Source of the DNA: CAYLZN01 sp964387935
GTDB lineage: Bacteria; Acidobacteriota; Vicinamibacteria; Vicinamibacterales; JAFNAJ01
Assembly (NCBI GenBank): GCA_964387935.1
Contig: CAYLZN010000002.1
Span: 1-64,000, forward strand
Direction: 5' to 3'
Length of the DNA: 64,000 nucleotides
In this document: positions 1 to 8,466 of the stretch, one piece after another
Numbering within the stretch: position 1 is the stretch's first letter
Layout of the letters: each line of letters opens with the position of its first letter
The notes under the pieces: generated by a model
What the model saw: the letters and a program-made list of their open reading frames with translations, nothing else
Database searches by the model: none
What the model was told of the DNA's origin: nothing
Program-made: the position numbers and the translations under genes

Positions 1-37
1 AGCTGCCGATCGTGACGCGACGATAGGGTTGGAGCAC

Positions 38-68
38 TTGACAGGATTCCTTACCACACGTAAGAATC
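38..68 (+). promoter_or_regulatory. Promoter and operator of the first TA module
   Basis: A -35 TTGACA at 38-43 is followed after exactly 17 bases by TAAGAA at 61-66. An inverted repeat CTTAC-N5-GTAAG at 50-64, extended outward by GATTC (45-49) and AATC (65-68), lies between and over the -10. Transcription would begin about at 73, almost on the ATG at 75, so the mRNA is probably leaderless. The palindrome over the promoter fits autoregulation by the AbrB-fold antitoxin. Confidence 0.7.
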
Positions 69-74
69 AAGGCC

Positions 75-347
75 ATGAAGGCCGTCAAGGTGACCAGCAA
101 GGGACAAATCACGATTCCCATCGAGATCCGGCAGTCTCTTGGCATCGACGAGGGCGCCTATCTCGAGGTGTCCGAGACCGACCAGGAGATCCGGCTGCGG
201 AGGATCGTGCCGGCGCGGCCGCTCGGCCCTGACGATCCCATCTGGACCCTCATCGGCGCCGGCGAAAGCGGCCGCGGCGACGTGTCGGCCGAGCACGACC
301 GCCACCTCGCGGACGCGGAGATCGAACGGTGGCGCGAGTCCTCGTAG
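75..347 (+). CDS. AbrB/MazE/SpoVT-fold antitoxin
   Basis: Small protein of 90 residues starting with the classical swapped-hairpin AbrB fold: VTSKGQITIP at residues 5-14, then LGIDEGAYLEV and a basic strand. These proteins bind DNA as dimers and neutralise a cognate toxin with their C-terminal tail, here an acidic and Trp-containing stretch (residues 60-90). The gene overlaps the following PIN toxin gene by 19 bases, the usual translationally coupled arrangement of antitoxin first, toxin second. The ATG lies only about 9 bases after the -10 element. The family assignment is secure; pairing with VapC is inferred from overlap. Confidence 0.85.
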   Translation: MKAVKVTSKGQITIPIEIRQSLGIDEGAYLEVSETDQEIRLRRIVPARPLGPDDPIWTLIGAGESGRGDVSAEHDRHLADAEIERWRESS

Positions 348-733
348 ACACGAGCGCGGTCTTCGCGCTCGTGGACCGGAGCGATGCGAACCACGCCGCG
401 GCTCGGGCCGTGCTTGCCGTGCTGCAGAAGCGTCGCGCCGAGCCCCTCCTCACCAACTTCATCGTCGCCGAGTCCCACGCACTGCTGCTCGCGCGGCTGG
501 GCGGCCCGATGGCTCGCAGGTGGCTCCTCGAGAACGCCTGGGCCGTCGAGCGGGTCACGGAAGACGATGAGGCGCGCGCCCGAACCATCATCGCCCGGTA
601 CGCCGACAAGGCGTACTCCTACACAGACGCCACGAGCTTCGCGGTGATGGAGCGCCGCGGCCTCAAGATCGCCTTCGCGTTCGACCCGCACTTCCGCCAG
701 CACGGGTTCCAGTTGGTCGAGGCCGACCGGTAG
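329..733 (+). CDS. PIN-domain ribonuclease toxin (VapC-like)
   Basis: Protein of 134 residues with a complete PIN domain. The acidic metal-binding residues are visible as D7 (VDTSAV), E48 (VAESHALL), D100 (YTDATSFAVM) and D119 (FDPHF). The YTDATSFAVM block is typical of the VapC group fed by AbrB-type antitoxins. PIN toxins cleave RNA, often tRNA or rRNA, with Mg or Mn. It overlaps the antitoxin gene upstream. No lesion is seen, so it should be active; the RNA target cannot be predicted. Confidence 0.87.
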   Translation: MARVLVDTSAVFALVDRSDANHAAARAVLAVLQKRRAEPLLTNFIVAESHALLLARLGGPMARRWLLENAWAVERVTEDDEARARTIIARYADKAYSYTDATSFAVMERRGLKIAFAFDPHFRQHGFQLVEADR

Positions 734-847
734 GCGCCCTGACGACATGCGCGTGCCCGAGGCGCCGGTGGGCCGCCCCCGAGAGTGCCCGACGCCGGCG
801 ACACCGCGCGCACGACCATCGTTGCCGTGCGATGCGCAGGTGGCGGG

Positions 848-1378
848 CTACCGCTGATCGAACAAGGACTCGAGAATCAGGCGTGTCTTCGGTGACAACT
901 GTTGTTCGTCGAAGTACTGCGTCACGACGGCGAGCGCCTCGTCCGCGCCGCGGATGTCGAGGTGTCTCAGCAGGTACCGCACGTCGTCGAGGTCGTGAAA
1001 CTCCTCGCCCAGCCTGAGGGCGGCGCATTTCATCGCCAGGAGGTACGCGGGCTGGGCCACGAAGACCTTGAGGTGGCTCAGGTCCAGGAATCGATCGAAC
1101 GTCCCACGCGGGCTGAGAAAGCCCTTGACCGCGTCGTTGAGCCAGTCGTGCTCGATCGCCGCGGCCGCGGCGACACGCGCCGCAGCCTCGCGGATGATCC
1201 GCGTGGGCACGAACAACGCGTCCACATCCTTCGTGGCCTCGCGAGCGCCCAAGGCCAGGCACATGACGGCGCCGCCAACCACGTACAGTTCACCCACCGT
1301 GCCGCTGGCGGCGAGTTCGGCGTTCAGCAGATCGAACAACCGCACGATCTCACGACGCGTCAACCGGCTGCCAGGCAT
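848..1378 (-). CDS. DUF6036-type nucleotidyltransferase, probable TA toxin
   Basis: Protein of 176 residues with the nucleotidyltransferase signature: a VVGGAVM block (GG at 35-36) followed by ATKDVDALF (DVD at 51-53). This matches the DUF6036 / AbiEii-like fold. The continuation HDWLNDAVKGFL is typical of that family. Proteins of this kind act as toxins or accessory transferases in TA systems, but the substrate is unknown. The gene starts 6 bases after the stop of a DNA-binding partner (1385-1873), so the two form one operon. A deleted second copy lies at 10334-10507, making this the parental or better preserved version. Confidence 0.8.
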   Translation of the reverse strand: MPGSRLTRREIVRLFDLLNAELAASGTVGELYVVGGAVMCLALGAREATKDVDALFVPTRIIREAAARVAAAAAIEHDWLNDAVKGFLSPRGTFDRFLDLSHLKVFVAQPAYLLAMKCAALRLGEEFHDLDDVRYLLRHLDIRGADEALAVVTQYFDEQQLSPKTRLILESLFDQR

Positions 1379-1384
1379 CTGGCC

Positions 1385-1873
1385 TCAGACACGATCGCCG
1401 ACCGTGGCGTCCACGAACAGATTGCGACGCTTGAACGCCACAGGCGACGACCGCAGCAGGTAGGTCCGCAGCCTGGGGAACGGGACCGCAAAGACGGGCG
1501 CCTCCAGCGGCTCGATATCCCTCGCCCACTCGGGCGGCGACACTCCCTTCTGAAGGGCGGCGTGCTCCACCATCGCGGTCACGTAGTTCTGGAGGTAGGG
1601 CGAGAGGTGGCCGACATCGACGCCCTCCACGGCTTCCGGATACGAGGACGCCGGCAGGCCATTGAGCACGTCGTTCAATTCCGCCAGCGCGAATCGGGGA
1701 GGATCCTCGTCGGCCAGCGCGCCGATCAGTGTCGCGATCCTGGCGGCCGATGACGGCAGCGCGCGCGCCAGGACGTAGGTCGACATGTCCATACCGGCTC
1801 GGCGGGCCTGCCGCCGGAGCGCCGCTTTCTGGTCAGCGGAGACGAGAATCTGGAGTTGGTGCGACTTCGCCAT
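1385..1873 (-). CDS. Ribbon-helix-helix-like DNA-binding partner of the nucleotidyltransferase
   Basis: Protein of 162 residues. The start at 1873 (MAKSHQLQI) is chosen because the promoter lies at 1883-1911; the longer in-frame extension would run through it. The N-terminus (SHQLQILVSADQKAALRRQA, then MDMSTYVLARAL) looks like an RHH or mobilisation-protein-type DNA-binding segment: a beta strand, two helices and a basic QARRAG turn. The C-terminal part ends in a conserved RNLFVDATVGDRV block and has no recognised domain. Position upstream of the transferase gene and the palindrome in its promoter support an antitoxin or autoregulator role. A copy with about 90 internal codons deleted is at 10514-10726. 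Confidence 0.7.
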   Translation of the reverse strand: MAKSHQLQILVSADQKAALRRQARRAGMDMSTYVLARALPSSAARIATLIGALADEDPPRFALAELNDVLNGLPASSYPEAVEGVDVGHLSPYLQNYVTAMVEHAALQKGVSPPEWARDIEPLEAPVFAVPFPRLRTYLLRSSPVAFKRRNLFVDATVGDRV

Positions 1874-1882
1874 GACCCTGCT

Positions 1883-1927
1883 ATGGTAGGTGCAGAGCGA
1901 GTCACTGTCAATACCAATGTATTGACA
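1883..1927 (-). promoter_or_regulatory. Promoter with perfect 9-bp palindromic operator
   Basis: On the minus strand a TTGACA (plus coordinates 1906-1911) is followed after 17 bases by TACCAT (1883-1888). The -35 lies inside a perfect inverted repeat: TGTCAATAC at 1906-1914, four spacer bases, GTATTGACA at 1919-1927. The predicted transcription start is within a few bases of the ATG at 1873, so the message is nearly leaderless. The palindrome is a good operator for the protein encoded first in this operon. Confidence 0.75.
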
Positions 1928-1993
1928 TATGACACCGCCTCGACGCAGACGGGGAGGTGGGTCAGGCTCTCCCATCTACAATGAGCCCGCTTG

Positions 1994-2062
1994 TTCATGT
2001 CGGGCCATTCGGGCGATGCCGGCCAGCTGAGGTCCGTCGCCCTGGTGGGCCGCTTCCGTTGA
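1994..2062 (+). pseudogene. Fragment of a kinase beta-propeller domain
   Basis: Twenty-two codons ending in TGA read FMSGHSGDAGQLRSVALVG followed by RFR. The intact kinase gene at 10985-13762 contains FIAGHSSDAGQRRSLALVG near 12808-12864, and the match is also clear at DNA level. There is no start, no RBS and no other part of the gene here. It is best read as a short remnant of a kinase of the TolB-propeller type, left beside the TA module. Confidence 0.65.
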
Positions 2063-2116
2063 GCGCGCTCACGGAGACCTTGGATGGACGGGACGATTGA
2101 GCGCACGCAGGCGCCG

Positions 2117-5044
2117 TCACGGCGTGAGGGGGCGTGCCCGCAACGCTCGCTTGAGCGGGTGATCCTGATCCGCCAACGTGAGCAGCGTCTCGAGCTCCCC
2201 TTCGACCATCTCTGCGTCGGCCACCCGTCCGGCCCTGCGATACACCTTCGCGAGCTGCGCGCGAACGCGCAGCCATTCGTATCCGGACGAGGCGCCGCTG
2301 AGGGTGTCGTGGCGCCGGGTGGATTGTCGTTCGAGGATCGCGATCGCGCGATCGATGTCGCCCACCTGGACCACGGCTTCCGCAAGCGTGCGGGCGGCAC
2401 GAAACTCTCCTGTGTCGCCGTACCCGCCCGCCTGCGACATCGCCAGGGTCAACAGGCGAATCGCCTCCGGGTGATTGCCGTCGGCCAATGCCAGCTGGCC
2501 TTCATAAATCAGCGACGGGGTGCGCGTGATCACGGCGCGCGCCTTCGTCAGCAGTCCGGCGTCGACCCACAGCGAACCGACCCGCTCGGCGAGCTCGGGC
2601 GCCTGGAAGCGCGACTGCAGCCACCCGCGCAGCCGCGCACGATCGTCTGACACCGCGAGCACGAGCGCGCGCAGCCACTCCTGGTCGCGTGGGGCTGATT
2701 GCACAATCGCACCAGCGTCTCGAAGTCGCCCAAGCGTCAGGTAGAAACTGAGGAGATGGAAAACGAGCTGCTGACGCGCTTCGCCCTCAACGTCAGCGAG
2801 CGTGCCCCGAACGCGATCGGCGGCCGCCGCGGCACTGTGAAGGTCGTTCGCGATCCAGGCGAACTGCGCGTCCAGCATGCTGAGCCAGGCACGTTGTGAA
2901 GGGGGGAGATCGCCTGCTCGCGGGCTCAACTCACGCACCCGGGCGATGTATCGCCCGGCCCCCTCGTAGTCTCCACGCTCGACGTGATCTCTTGCCACCG
3001 CAAGTTGAGGAACCACGCTGAACGGCACCAACTCGGCCACCCGCGCACGGAGCGACGCCCCGCCCGCCCGGCGGCCGCTCCGCTGATACAGCAACGCCAA
3101 CAGCTCGAGCGCGGCCACGTTGTTCGGTTGCAGGCCCACCAGCGCCTCACACGCGGCCACGGCTCTTTCATGCGCCCGCACCTGTTCGAGTGGCTCACGC
3201 AGCGCGATGCTGGTTCCACGCCACGCATTCGCGGCGACGAACCATCGTTCGACGACTTCGCGCCGCTCGGCGTCCGCGATGGCGCGCGCGAACTGCGTGA
3301 CTGCGGCCTCGCGCGATGTGTGCGTCCACGCCAGCGCCACCCGCGCGAGGGCGAACGCCGGATCGTTCACGAGCGCCCGCTCGAGCAGGCCCCGAGCCAT
3401 CTCCCGCTGGGGATCGCCGAGTGGGCCGTTGCGCATCAGCCGCATCGCCTCGACATACAGCTTCAGCGCCGCCACGGAGCGTGTGCTCACGGAGCGGTCA
3501 TTCGCGGGAAGATCGACCGACTCGCCGAACCGGCGCCGCATCTGGCGTGACAGCCCATCAACGGCCTGCATGATCGAATCGGCACGGAGACCCGACGCCT
3601 CGTAGGCAGCGAGCACGGTCGCGTCCGTCCCTATCAGGCGTGCGGTGATCGCGTACCCGGCACCGTCCTCCTTGACGTCGCCGGTGAGCAGGACGCGGAT
3701 CGATGGAGCTCGTACGGCCATCGCCTGAACGGCCTGCAGGTCCACGCGATCGCCTGACTCCCGCACCTGGCGAAGGAGGTCGCTCACTGCCGCCGGCTGC
3801 ATCACGTTCACGCGCGTCGAATTGAGCAGAGCGAGCTGGAAGGCGTCGCCGATGACCTCGAGGTCCGGGTCGGCCGTGGCATTCTCAAATGCCGTCACCA
3901 CGAGAAAGTCGCCGCCGCTGAACGGAATCGCGTGCTCCGGTCTGAACGCCACACTGGTCAGCGCGGCAAGCGACACGCCGGCGACGACAGCGGCTGCAGC
4001 AGTCCTCCGCCGTCGAGAGCGGACAGGCTGTGACCGACCCTGTACACACCACCGGTCGACAGCGTCGTGCATCGCGAGCGCCGTCTGGAAACGCCGGGAG
4101 GCCGGAGCGAGCGCTGTGTCGACCGCCCGCACGAGTGCGTCTGGCAGGTCCGGGCGCAGGTCGCGGAGCGTACGCCGCTGCCCACGACCGTGGGCGGACT
4201 TCAAGGCGCGGAGCGATCCACCGACGACGGGGAACGTGCCGGTCGCCAGGTGGAACAACAGCACGCCGAGGCTGTAGAGATCGCTCTGGGGTGTCGCCGC
4301 GGCACCGGCGAAGATCTCCGGCGCGATGTACATCGGCGTGCCGGCGAGTGCACCACCCGATGTCGCCGCATCCGCCACGTCCCGGCCGGTCCCGAAATCA
4401 CCCAGAACAATGCGGCCGGTCTGATCCCGAAGAACATTCTGCGCCTTGACGTCCCGGTGCACGAGGCCGGCGCTGTGCACCGCGTGCAGCGCACTGCACA
4501 GTTGCGTCGCCACACTGGCCAGCGCATCGGCACCAAACGGTCCGCGCTCGGCAAGTTCCGCGGCAAGCGTCCTGCCTTCGACGAATTCCATCCACAGCCC
4601 GGTGACGGCAGCGATGCGCTCGGCACCGTGGATGGCCAGGACGTTGGGGTGGCGCACGCGCGCCATGAGACGGCCCTCGCGAATGACCTCGCCCGGGTCG
4701 TCGGCGTCGTCGCCGCGCGACAGGAGTTTCAATGCGACCTCGCGGTCGAGCATGTCGTCCCACGCGCGGTAGACGTGGCCGAATCGGCCGTGACCCACGT
4801 GTTCGAGGATGCGAAGGTTGCCCCACCGGGTGCCTGGGCTCAGCAGTTCGTGTCGGCAGTGCGCCAGGCTGTGCCCGAGCGTGAGCTTCGTGAACCAGCC
4901 CGCGACCACGGACACGGCGCGGAGCTGTTCGATGCGTTCGCGGTCGCTGTCGTCGGTGGCGTTCGAGCGTACGGAGTCCCAGTCGGGCGTCACACCGTCG
5001 GCGACGGCCTCCGCGAGTTCGAGGATGCGTTCCTCGGGCAGCAT
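2117..5044 (-). CDS. Transmembrane Ser/Thr protein kinase with TPR sensor domain
   Basis: Protein of 975 residues. Residues about 75-335 form a Hanks-type kinase: glycine loop GHGRFG (84-89), K106 in VALKLL, HRDVKAQN with D198, DFG at 216-218 and APE at 241-243. A single membrane span follows a poly-Arg stretch (about 348-367), so the kinase is cytoplasmic and the C-terminal part extracytoplasmic. That part has a TolB-like alpha/beta segment (about 380-505) and then many helical repeats of TPR character to the end. All catalytic residues are present. The gene begins 44 bases after the ECF sigma factor gene on the same strand, suggesting a sigma-kinase pair in which the kinase modulates the sigma factor or its output. 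The signal sensed is unknown. Confidence 0.9.
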   Translation of the reverse strand: MLPEERILELAEAVADGVTPDWDSVRSNATDDSDRERIEQLRAVSVVAGWFTKLTLGHSLAHCRHELLSPGTRWGNLRILEHVGHGRFGHVYRAWDDMLDREVALKLLSRGDDADDPGEVIREGRLMARVRHPNVLAIHGAERIAAVTGLWMEFVEGRTLAAELAERGPFGADALASVATQLCSALHAVHSAGLVHRDVKAQNVLRDQTGRIVLGDFGTGRDVADAATSGGALAGTPMYIAPEIFAGAAATPQSDLYSLGVLLFHLATGTFPVVGGSLRALKSAHGRGQRRTLRDLRPDLPDALVRAVDTALAPASRRFQTALAMHDAVDRWCVQGRSQPVRSRRRRTAAAAVVAGVSLAALTSVAFRPEHAIPFSGGDFLVVTAFENATADPDLEVIGDAFQLALLNSTRVNVMQPAAVSDLLRQVRESGDRVDLQAVQAMAVRAPSIRVLLTGDVKEDGAGYAITARLIGTDATVLAAYEASGLRADSIMQAVDGLSRQMRRRFGESVDLPANDRSVSTRSVAALKLYVEAMRLMRNGPLGDPQREMARGLLERALVNDPAFALARVALAWTHTSREAAVTQFARAIADAERREVVERWFVAANAWRGTSIALREPLEQVRAHERAVAACEALVGLQPNNVAALELLALLYQRSGRRAGGASLRARVAELVPFSVVPQLAVARDHVERGDYEGAGRYIARVRELSPRAGDLPPSQRAWLSMLDAQFAWIANDLHSAAAAADRVRGTLADVEGEARQQLVFHLLSFYLTLGRLRDAGAIVQSAPRDQEWLRALVLAVSDDRARLRGWLQSRFQAPELAERVGSLWVDAGLLTKARAVITRTPSLIYEGQLALADGNHPEAIRLLTLAMSQAGGYGDTGEFRAARTLAEAVVQVGDIDRAIAILERQSTRRHDTLSGASSGYEWLRVRAQLAKVYRRAGRVADAEMVEGELETLLTLADQDHPLKRALRARPLTP

Positions 5045-5088
5045 GCTGTGTCAGTTCCAAACACGCAACGGCGGCAGATCGCACGCCG

Positions 5089-5670
5089 CTACGTTCGCTT
5101 CATCGCCTCCGCGAGCCGAACGAGGGCCCGAGCCACCACCATGCGCGCCGCATTCGCCGACGGCTTGCCCAGCGTGTCAGCGATCTCGCCGTAGCTCATG
5201 CCGAACTCGACGCGCGAAATCACCGCCTCGCGCTCCTCTGGCCGCAGCTGGTCCAACCCCTTCTCATACCGGTCCAGCATCTGCCCGGCGATTGCCGATT
5301 CGATCGGTGAGACGCCCTCGTCCCGCACCGCGGAATCCAGCGTCACCCGCGGCCCGCGCGCCCCACGGTTCCGGATCTCGTTGCGGACACGATTCATGAC
5401 CGCGTGCCGCAGGTACGCCTGCAGCGCTCCCTCGCCGCGAGATTCGAAGCGCTCGAGGTGTTTCAGCGTCTGAATGACCGTCTCCTGCACCAGATCGGTC
5501 GTGTCCGCGATGTCGCGCGCCCAGCAGGGCAGCCGTCCGGACGCCCAGCGTCGGAGCGTCGGCAGATGGCGCTCGAACAGCCTGTTCAGCGCGTCGGCAT
5601 CCCCGGCGCGGGCCCGCTCGAGCAGGTCGGCGGTGTCGTCGGACACCGAGTCGTCTTGGGTGCGGGCCAT
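5089..5670 (-). CDS. ECF-type RNA polymerase sigma factor
   Basis: Protein of 193 residues from the start at 5670 (MARTQDD). A longer in-frame ATG at 5736 is rejected because a TATACT -10-like element at 5738-5743 abuts it. Region 2 is seen around RAGDADALNRLFERHLP and TTDLVQETVIQTLKHLERFE. Region 4 is LRPEEREAVISRVEFGMSYGEIADTLG with a helix-turn-helix. No anti-sigma gene is adjacent; instead a Ser/Thr kinase gene follows after 44 bases. Sigma factors of this class in Acidobacteriota and Planctomycetes are commonly linked to kinases, so phosphorylation-based control is plausible. Its target promoters are not recognisable here. Confidence 0.88.
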   Translation of the reverse strand: MARTQDDSVSDDTADLLERARAGDADALNRLFERHLPTLRRWASGRLPCWARDIADTTDLVQETVIQTLKHLERFESRGEGALQAYLRHAVMNRVRNEIRNRGARGPRVTLDSAVRDEGVSPIESAIAGQMLDRYEKGLDQLRPEEREAVISRVEFGMSYGEIADTLGKPSANAARMVVARALVRLAEAMKRT

Positions 5671-5829
5671 CGGTGACTCGAAAAGGCCCGGCCAGATAGC
5701 CGACTGTGCGATCTGGCCGCGGCGCGTGTTTCTCATGAGTATACGAGACCTGGTCCCTTCCGGTCCGGCTCACGCCAGACCTGCACCGTTGTCGAGTGAC
5801 GCTCGCCGCGCGCGTCAAGGAGGCCCCGG

Positions 5830-6510
5830 ATGAAACGCTCTGGAACGGTTGGCGCATGCACGGCGATTGCCGTGGCCGTCGGCGCAAGCGTCTACATGAC
5901 TGCGCACGATGGAGGCGCAACGCTCATTCATGCGTGCGTATCCAGCAATGGCACGCTCCGCATCGTCTCGCCAACGGCCACCTGCAGGCCCGCGGAGACG
6001 GCGCTGGACTGGAGCGTCCAGGGACCTGTCGGGCCGCAGGGCCTGCCGGGGGAACCCGGACCGCAAGGGCCAGCGGGCGAGACAGGACCGAGCGGCCCGC
6101 AGGGACCCCAGGGTCCGGCGGGTATCACGCTCCTCGCCTACCTCAGTTTCAACTATCAGGCGGTCACCAGTTCCACGGCCGTCGTGTACACCACATCGTT
6201 CGACGTGCCGCTCGCCGGCCCGGTCAAGGTGTCATGGGACGATGCTCGCTCAGGGGTGTTTGGAAGCGCCAACTCGTTCTGCGACTACCGACTGTCGGTT
6301 GATGGTCACCCTGTCGGCTCACATCGTCGCGTGACCGTGAATGGGGCGGTCAATGCGGTCACTGACTGGGGGACGTTCACGTTCTTTGCGCCACACCTGG
6401 AGGCGGGCAGCCACTCACTGGAGTTGTGGATCTTGCCCGGACAAGGGGCCACCTGCTTTGCCGGCTACGGCAATCAGGGCACTTCTTCACTTGTCATAGA
6501 GGGCTACTGA
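5830..6510 (+). CDS. Secreted collagen-like repeat protein
   Basis: Protein of 226 residues with a good Shine-Dalgarno (AAGGAGG, 6 bases before ATG). A hydrophobic N-terminal segment (residues 8-25) is a probable signal peptide. After a short Cys-containing segment there are about a dozen uninterrupted Gly-X-Y triplets (about residues 64-97, of the GPQGPAGETG type), which should form a bacterial collagen triple helix. The C-terminal domain (about 100-226) is a beta-rich, Ser/Thr/Gly-rich globular region with three Cys and no family I recognise. It probably serves as trimerisation or adhesion head. The gene is followed after 19 bases by a PEP-CTERM protein gene, so the two may be co-expressed surface proteins. 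Confidence 0.8.
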   Translation: MKRSGTVGACTAIAVAVGASVYMTAHDGGATLIHACVSSNGTLRIVSPTATCRPAETALDWSVQGPVGPQGLPGEPGPQGPAGETGPSGPQGPQGPAGITLLAYLSFNYQAVTSSTAVVYTTSFDVPLAGPVKVSWDDARSGVFGSANSFCDYRLSVDGHPVGSHRRVTVNGAVNAVTDWGTFTFFAPHLEAGSHSLELWILPGQGATCFAGYGNQGTSSLVIEGY

Positions 6511-6529
6511 CCTGACGTCAGGAGGACCG

Positions 6530-7327
6530 ATGCGATTCGAGAAATGTCACGCGCTTGTGTGTGCCGCGTTGCTCGTTGCAATCGGCGCGACGTGCGCCAG
6601 CGCAGCGCCGATGTTCTACTCTACCGTTGCGGGAAGAGCGGCCGACCTGAGATCTGGCACGGAATCTTCGTACAATGCGCTCGAGTACGGAGTGGACAGC
6701 CTGGGTCCACGGACCGCGGAAGTGCCATCGGCCATCGCGTGGTCGTCAGTCACTGACACAGCCCTCCGTGCGTATGCGCAGACCGACGGTGATGCCAATT
6801 CGGCAACCGCGTCGGCAGGGTTCCTCGACACCCTGATGATTACGTCGGAGTCAATGGCTGACGGCGAGTTGGCCCGCTTTTTCGCGGAGATCGACCTGTC
6901 CTACACCGTGACCGGCGGCACATGCCTGTCCCTTGTCCAGGGTTCCGTTGACGGGCCGACGGGCCAGGGCCGACTCGTCGCTTCTGACGGCGCTGGCGAC
7001 TGTGCCGCTGCTGACTACACGATCTACGAACCGTTTGTCGGAATCGTCGGTCAGGAGTTCACGATCAACCTCTACCTCACCGCCTCAGTCGGGGCTTTTT
7101 CGCCGGGCAGAGCCGACGCCGCGAACACGTTGCGGCTCTTTCTGACTCCATTGGACGACTTCACGTATACGACCGCCAGCGGACACTCGTATCTCAGAGC
7201 GAGCACTCCGGTGCCGGAGCCGGCGACGATCTCCGTGTGCGGCCTCGGAATGGGTCTTATCGCGTTGCGCGTCCGCCGCATCTACCGCCCGCCCGGGCGG
7301 TCGTCGCGCCGCTCCGGGCAGGCCTGA
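6530..7327 (+). CDS. PEP-CTERM-sorted secreted protein
   Basis: Protein of 265 residues with Shine-Dalgarno AGGAGG five bases before the ATG. The signal peptide is residues 1-25 (ending CASA). The middle is a beta-rich, aromatic-poor extracellular region of unknown function. The C-terminus has the PEP-CTERM tripartite signal: VPEPATISV, a hydrophobic helix (CGLGMGLIAL) and a basic RVRRIYR cluster. Such proteins are processed by an exosortase, which is not in this window. The tail beyond the Arg cluster is about 15 residues longer than usual, so either the true stop was lost or the tail is tolerated. Confidence 0.82.
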   Translation: MRFEKCHALVCAALLVAIGATCASAAPMFYSTVAGRAADLRSGTESSYNALEYGVDSLGPRTAEVPSAIAWSSVTDTALRAYAQTDGDANSATASAGFLDTLMITSESMADGELARFFAEIDLSYTVTGGTCLSLVQGSVDGPTGQGRLVASDGAGDCAAADYTIYEPFVGIVGQEFTINLYLTASVGAFSPGRADAANTLRLFLTPLDDFTYTTASGHSYLRASTPVPEPATISVCGLGMGLIALRVRRIYRPPGRSSRRSGQA

Positions 7328-7337
7328 CGGCGCTGAG

Positions 7338-7640
7338 CCGCTGCACCTGCCCAGGCGCCAGCTGGAACTCCCCGCGCGACCGCCAGGCAGCCGGCGTTCG
7401 AGGAGTACGTGTCCGATCTCGCCAGGCCGGTGCCGTACCGCGCGCGCCCGATCCGGCCGGTCGGCTACTACGACACGGGCCTGACCTGGCCCCAGTGGCT
7501 CGTGGACGATCAGCGCGAGGCCTCCGGCCGCCCGGACGTCGTCACGCTCGTCTCGGACGTGCCGCCACAGCCCCTCAAGATCAGCGGCGAGCCCGTGGCC
7601 AACCTCGTCGCCTCCACTACTGGCACCGGCAAGGCCACGC
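7338..7640 (+). pseudogene. Remnant of a CocE/NonD-family serine hydrolase
   Basis: From about 7388 the frame reads PAFEEYVSDLARPVPYR, then PIRP, TWPQWLVDDQREASGRPDV, VTLVSD, and ends near NLVASTTGTG. This is the characteristic block between the catalytic domain and the C-terminal jelly roll of CocE/NonD (X-Pro dipeptidyl-peptidase S15-like) hydrolases. The upstream 50 bases are out of frame, the N-terminal catalytic domain is absent, and similarity ends abruptly near 7635. There is no start codon with an RBS. It is a clear fragment; the rest of 7640-7865 shows nothing I recognise. Confidence 0.65.
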
Positions 7641-7972
7641 AGCGTCTCTACCACGCGCCCGGGCAGGCGAGCTTCGTGGAGCACCACGATCGGCGTAACC
7701 GCGCCGCCGGTCGCGGGCAGGTGCGCCAGTTGCGCACCGGTACCGTCCGCGGAAAACCGTTGTTCGACCAGATCGCCGCTGTCGCGCTCCTGCGCCAGCG
7801 GCGTGGAGATGCCCATGTCGAGGCCGGAATGATGGCCGAACGCGCGGGCGCCCGCGAGAAACCCGTATAATCCCTCGTCCCCACATGTCGCTTGTCTCCG
7901 GGTCGATCCTCGGCTCCTACGAAATCCTCAGCACGCTTGGCGCGGGCGGCACCCAACATCGCCGCGATCTAC

Positions 7973-8034
7973 GGAATGAGCTCGGAGGTGATTACCGCTG
8001 GGGCCCCGGCGGCAATCACCTCCGAGCCCATTCC
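7973..8034. repeat. 62-bp inverted-repeat hairpin element inside the kinase pseudogene
   Basis: Arms of about 26-27 bases (7973-7999 and 8008-8034) are inverted copies with only a few mismatches and a central GGGGCCCC. They begin GGAATGAGCTCGGAGGTGAT and end with its near-complement (ATCACCTCCGAGCCCATTCC). In the kinase frame the insert separates IAAIYG from ALVMELVEG, which are almost contiguous in the intact paralogue. It therefore looks like an inserted mobile hairpin (REP or MITE-like) rather than ancestral coding sequence. Confidence 0.7.
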
Positions 8035-8466
8035 GGTTTCCGCGCTCGTCATGGAACTGGTCGAGGGCGACGATCTGTCGCACCGCATTGCGCAGGGCGC
8101 GATGCCGTTCGAAGACGCGCTGTCGATCGCCAGGCAGATTGCCGACGCGCTCGAGGCGGCACATGAGCAAGGGATCGTGCATCGCGACCTGAAGCCCGCG
8201 AACATCAAGGTGCGCGCGGATGGAGCGGTCAAGGTCCTCGACTTCGGACTGGCGAAGACGCTCGCACCCGAAGGGACCGGCACGACGAGCGGAGGCAGCG
8301 CACTGACCCTGATCTCGCCCGCCATGACCGAGATGGGCATGATCCTCGGGACGGCCGCCTACATGTCGCCGGAGCAGGCGAAGGGACGGGCGGTGGATCA
8401 GCGGGCGGACATCTGGGCCTTTGGTGCCGTGCTGTACGAGATGCTGGCCGGCCGTCGTGCGTTCGA

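Noticed and set aside
6020..6125. DNA tandem repeat or CRISPR-like array
   Set aside because: The repetition is at codon level (Gly-X-Y triplets of a collagen-like domain), with no spacer structure.
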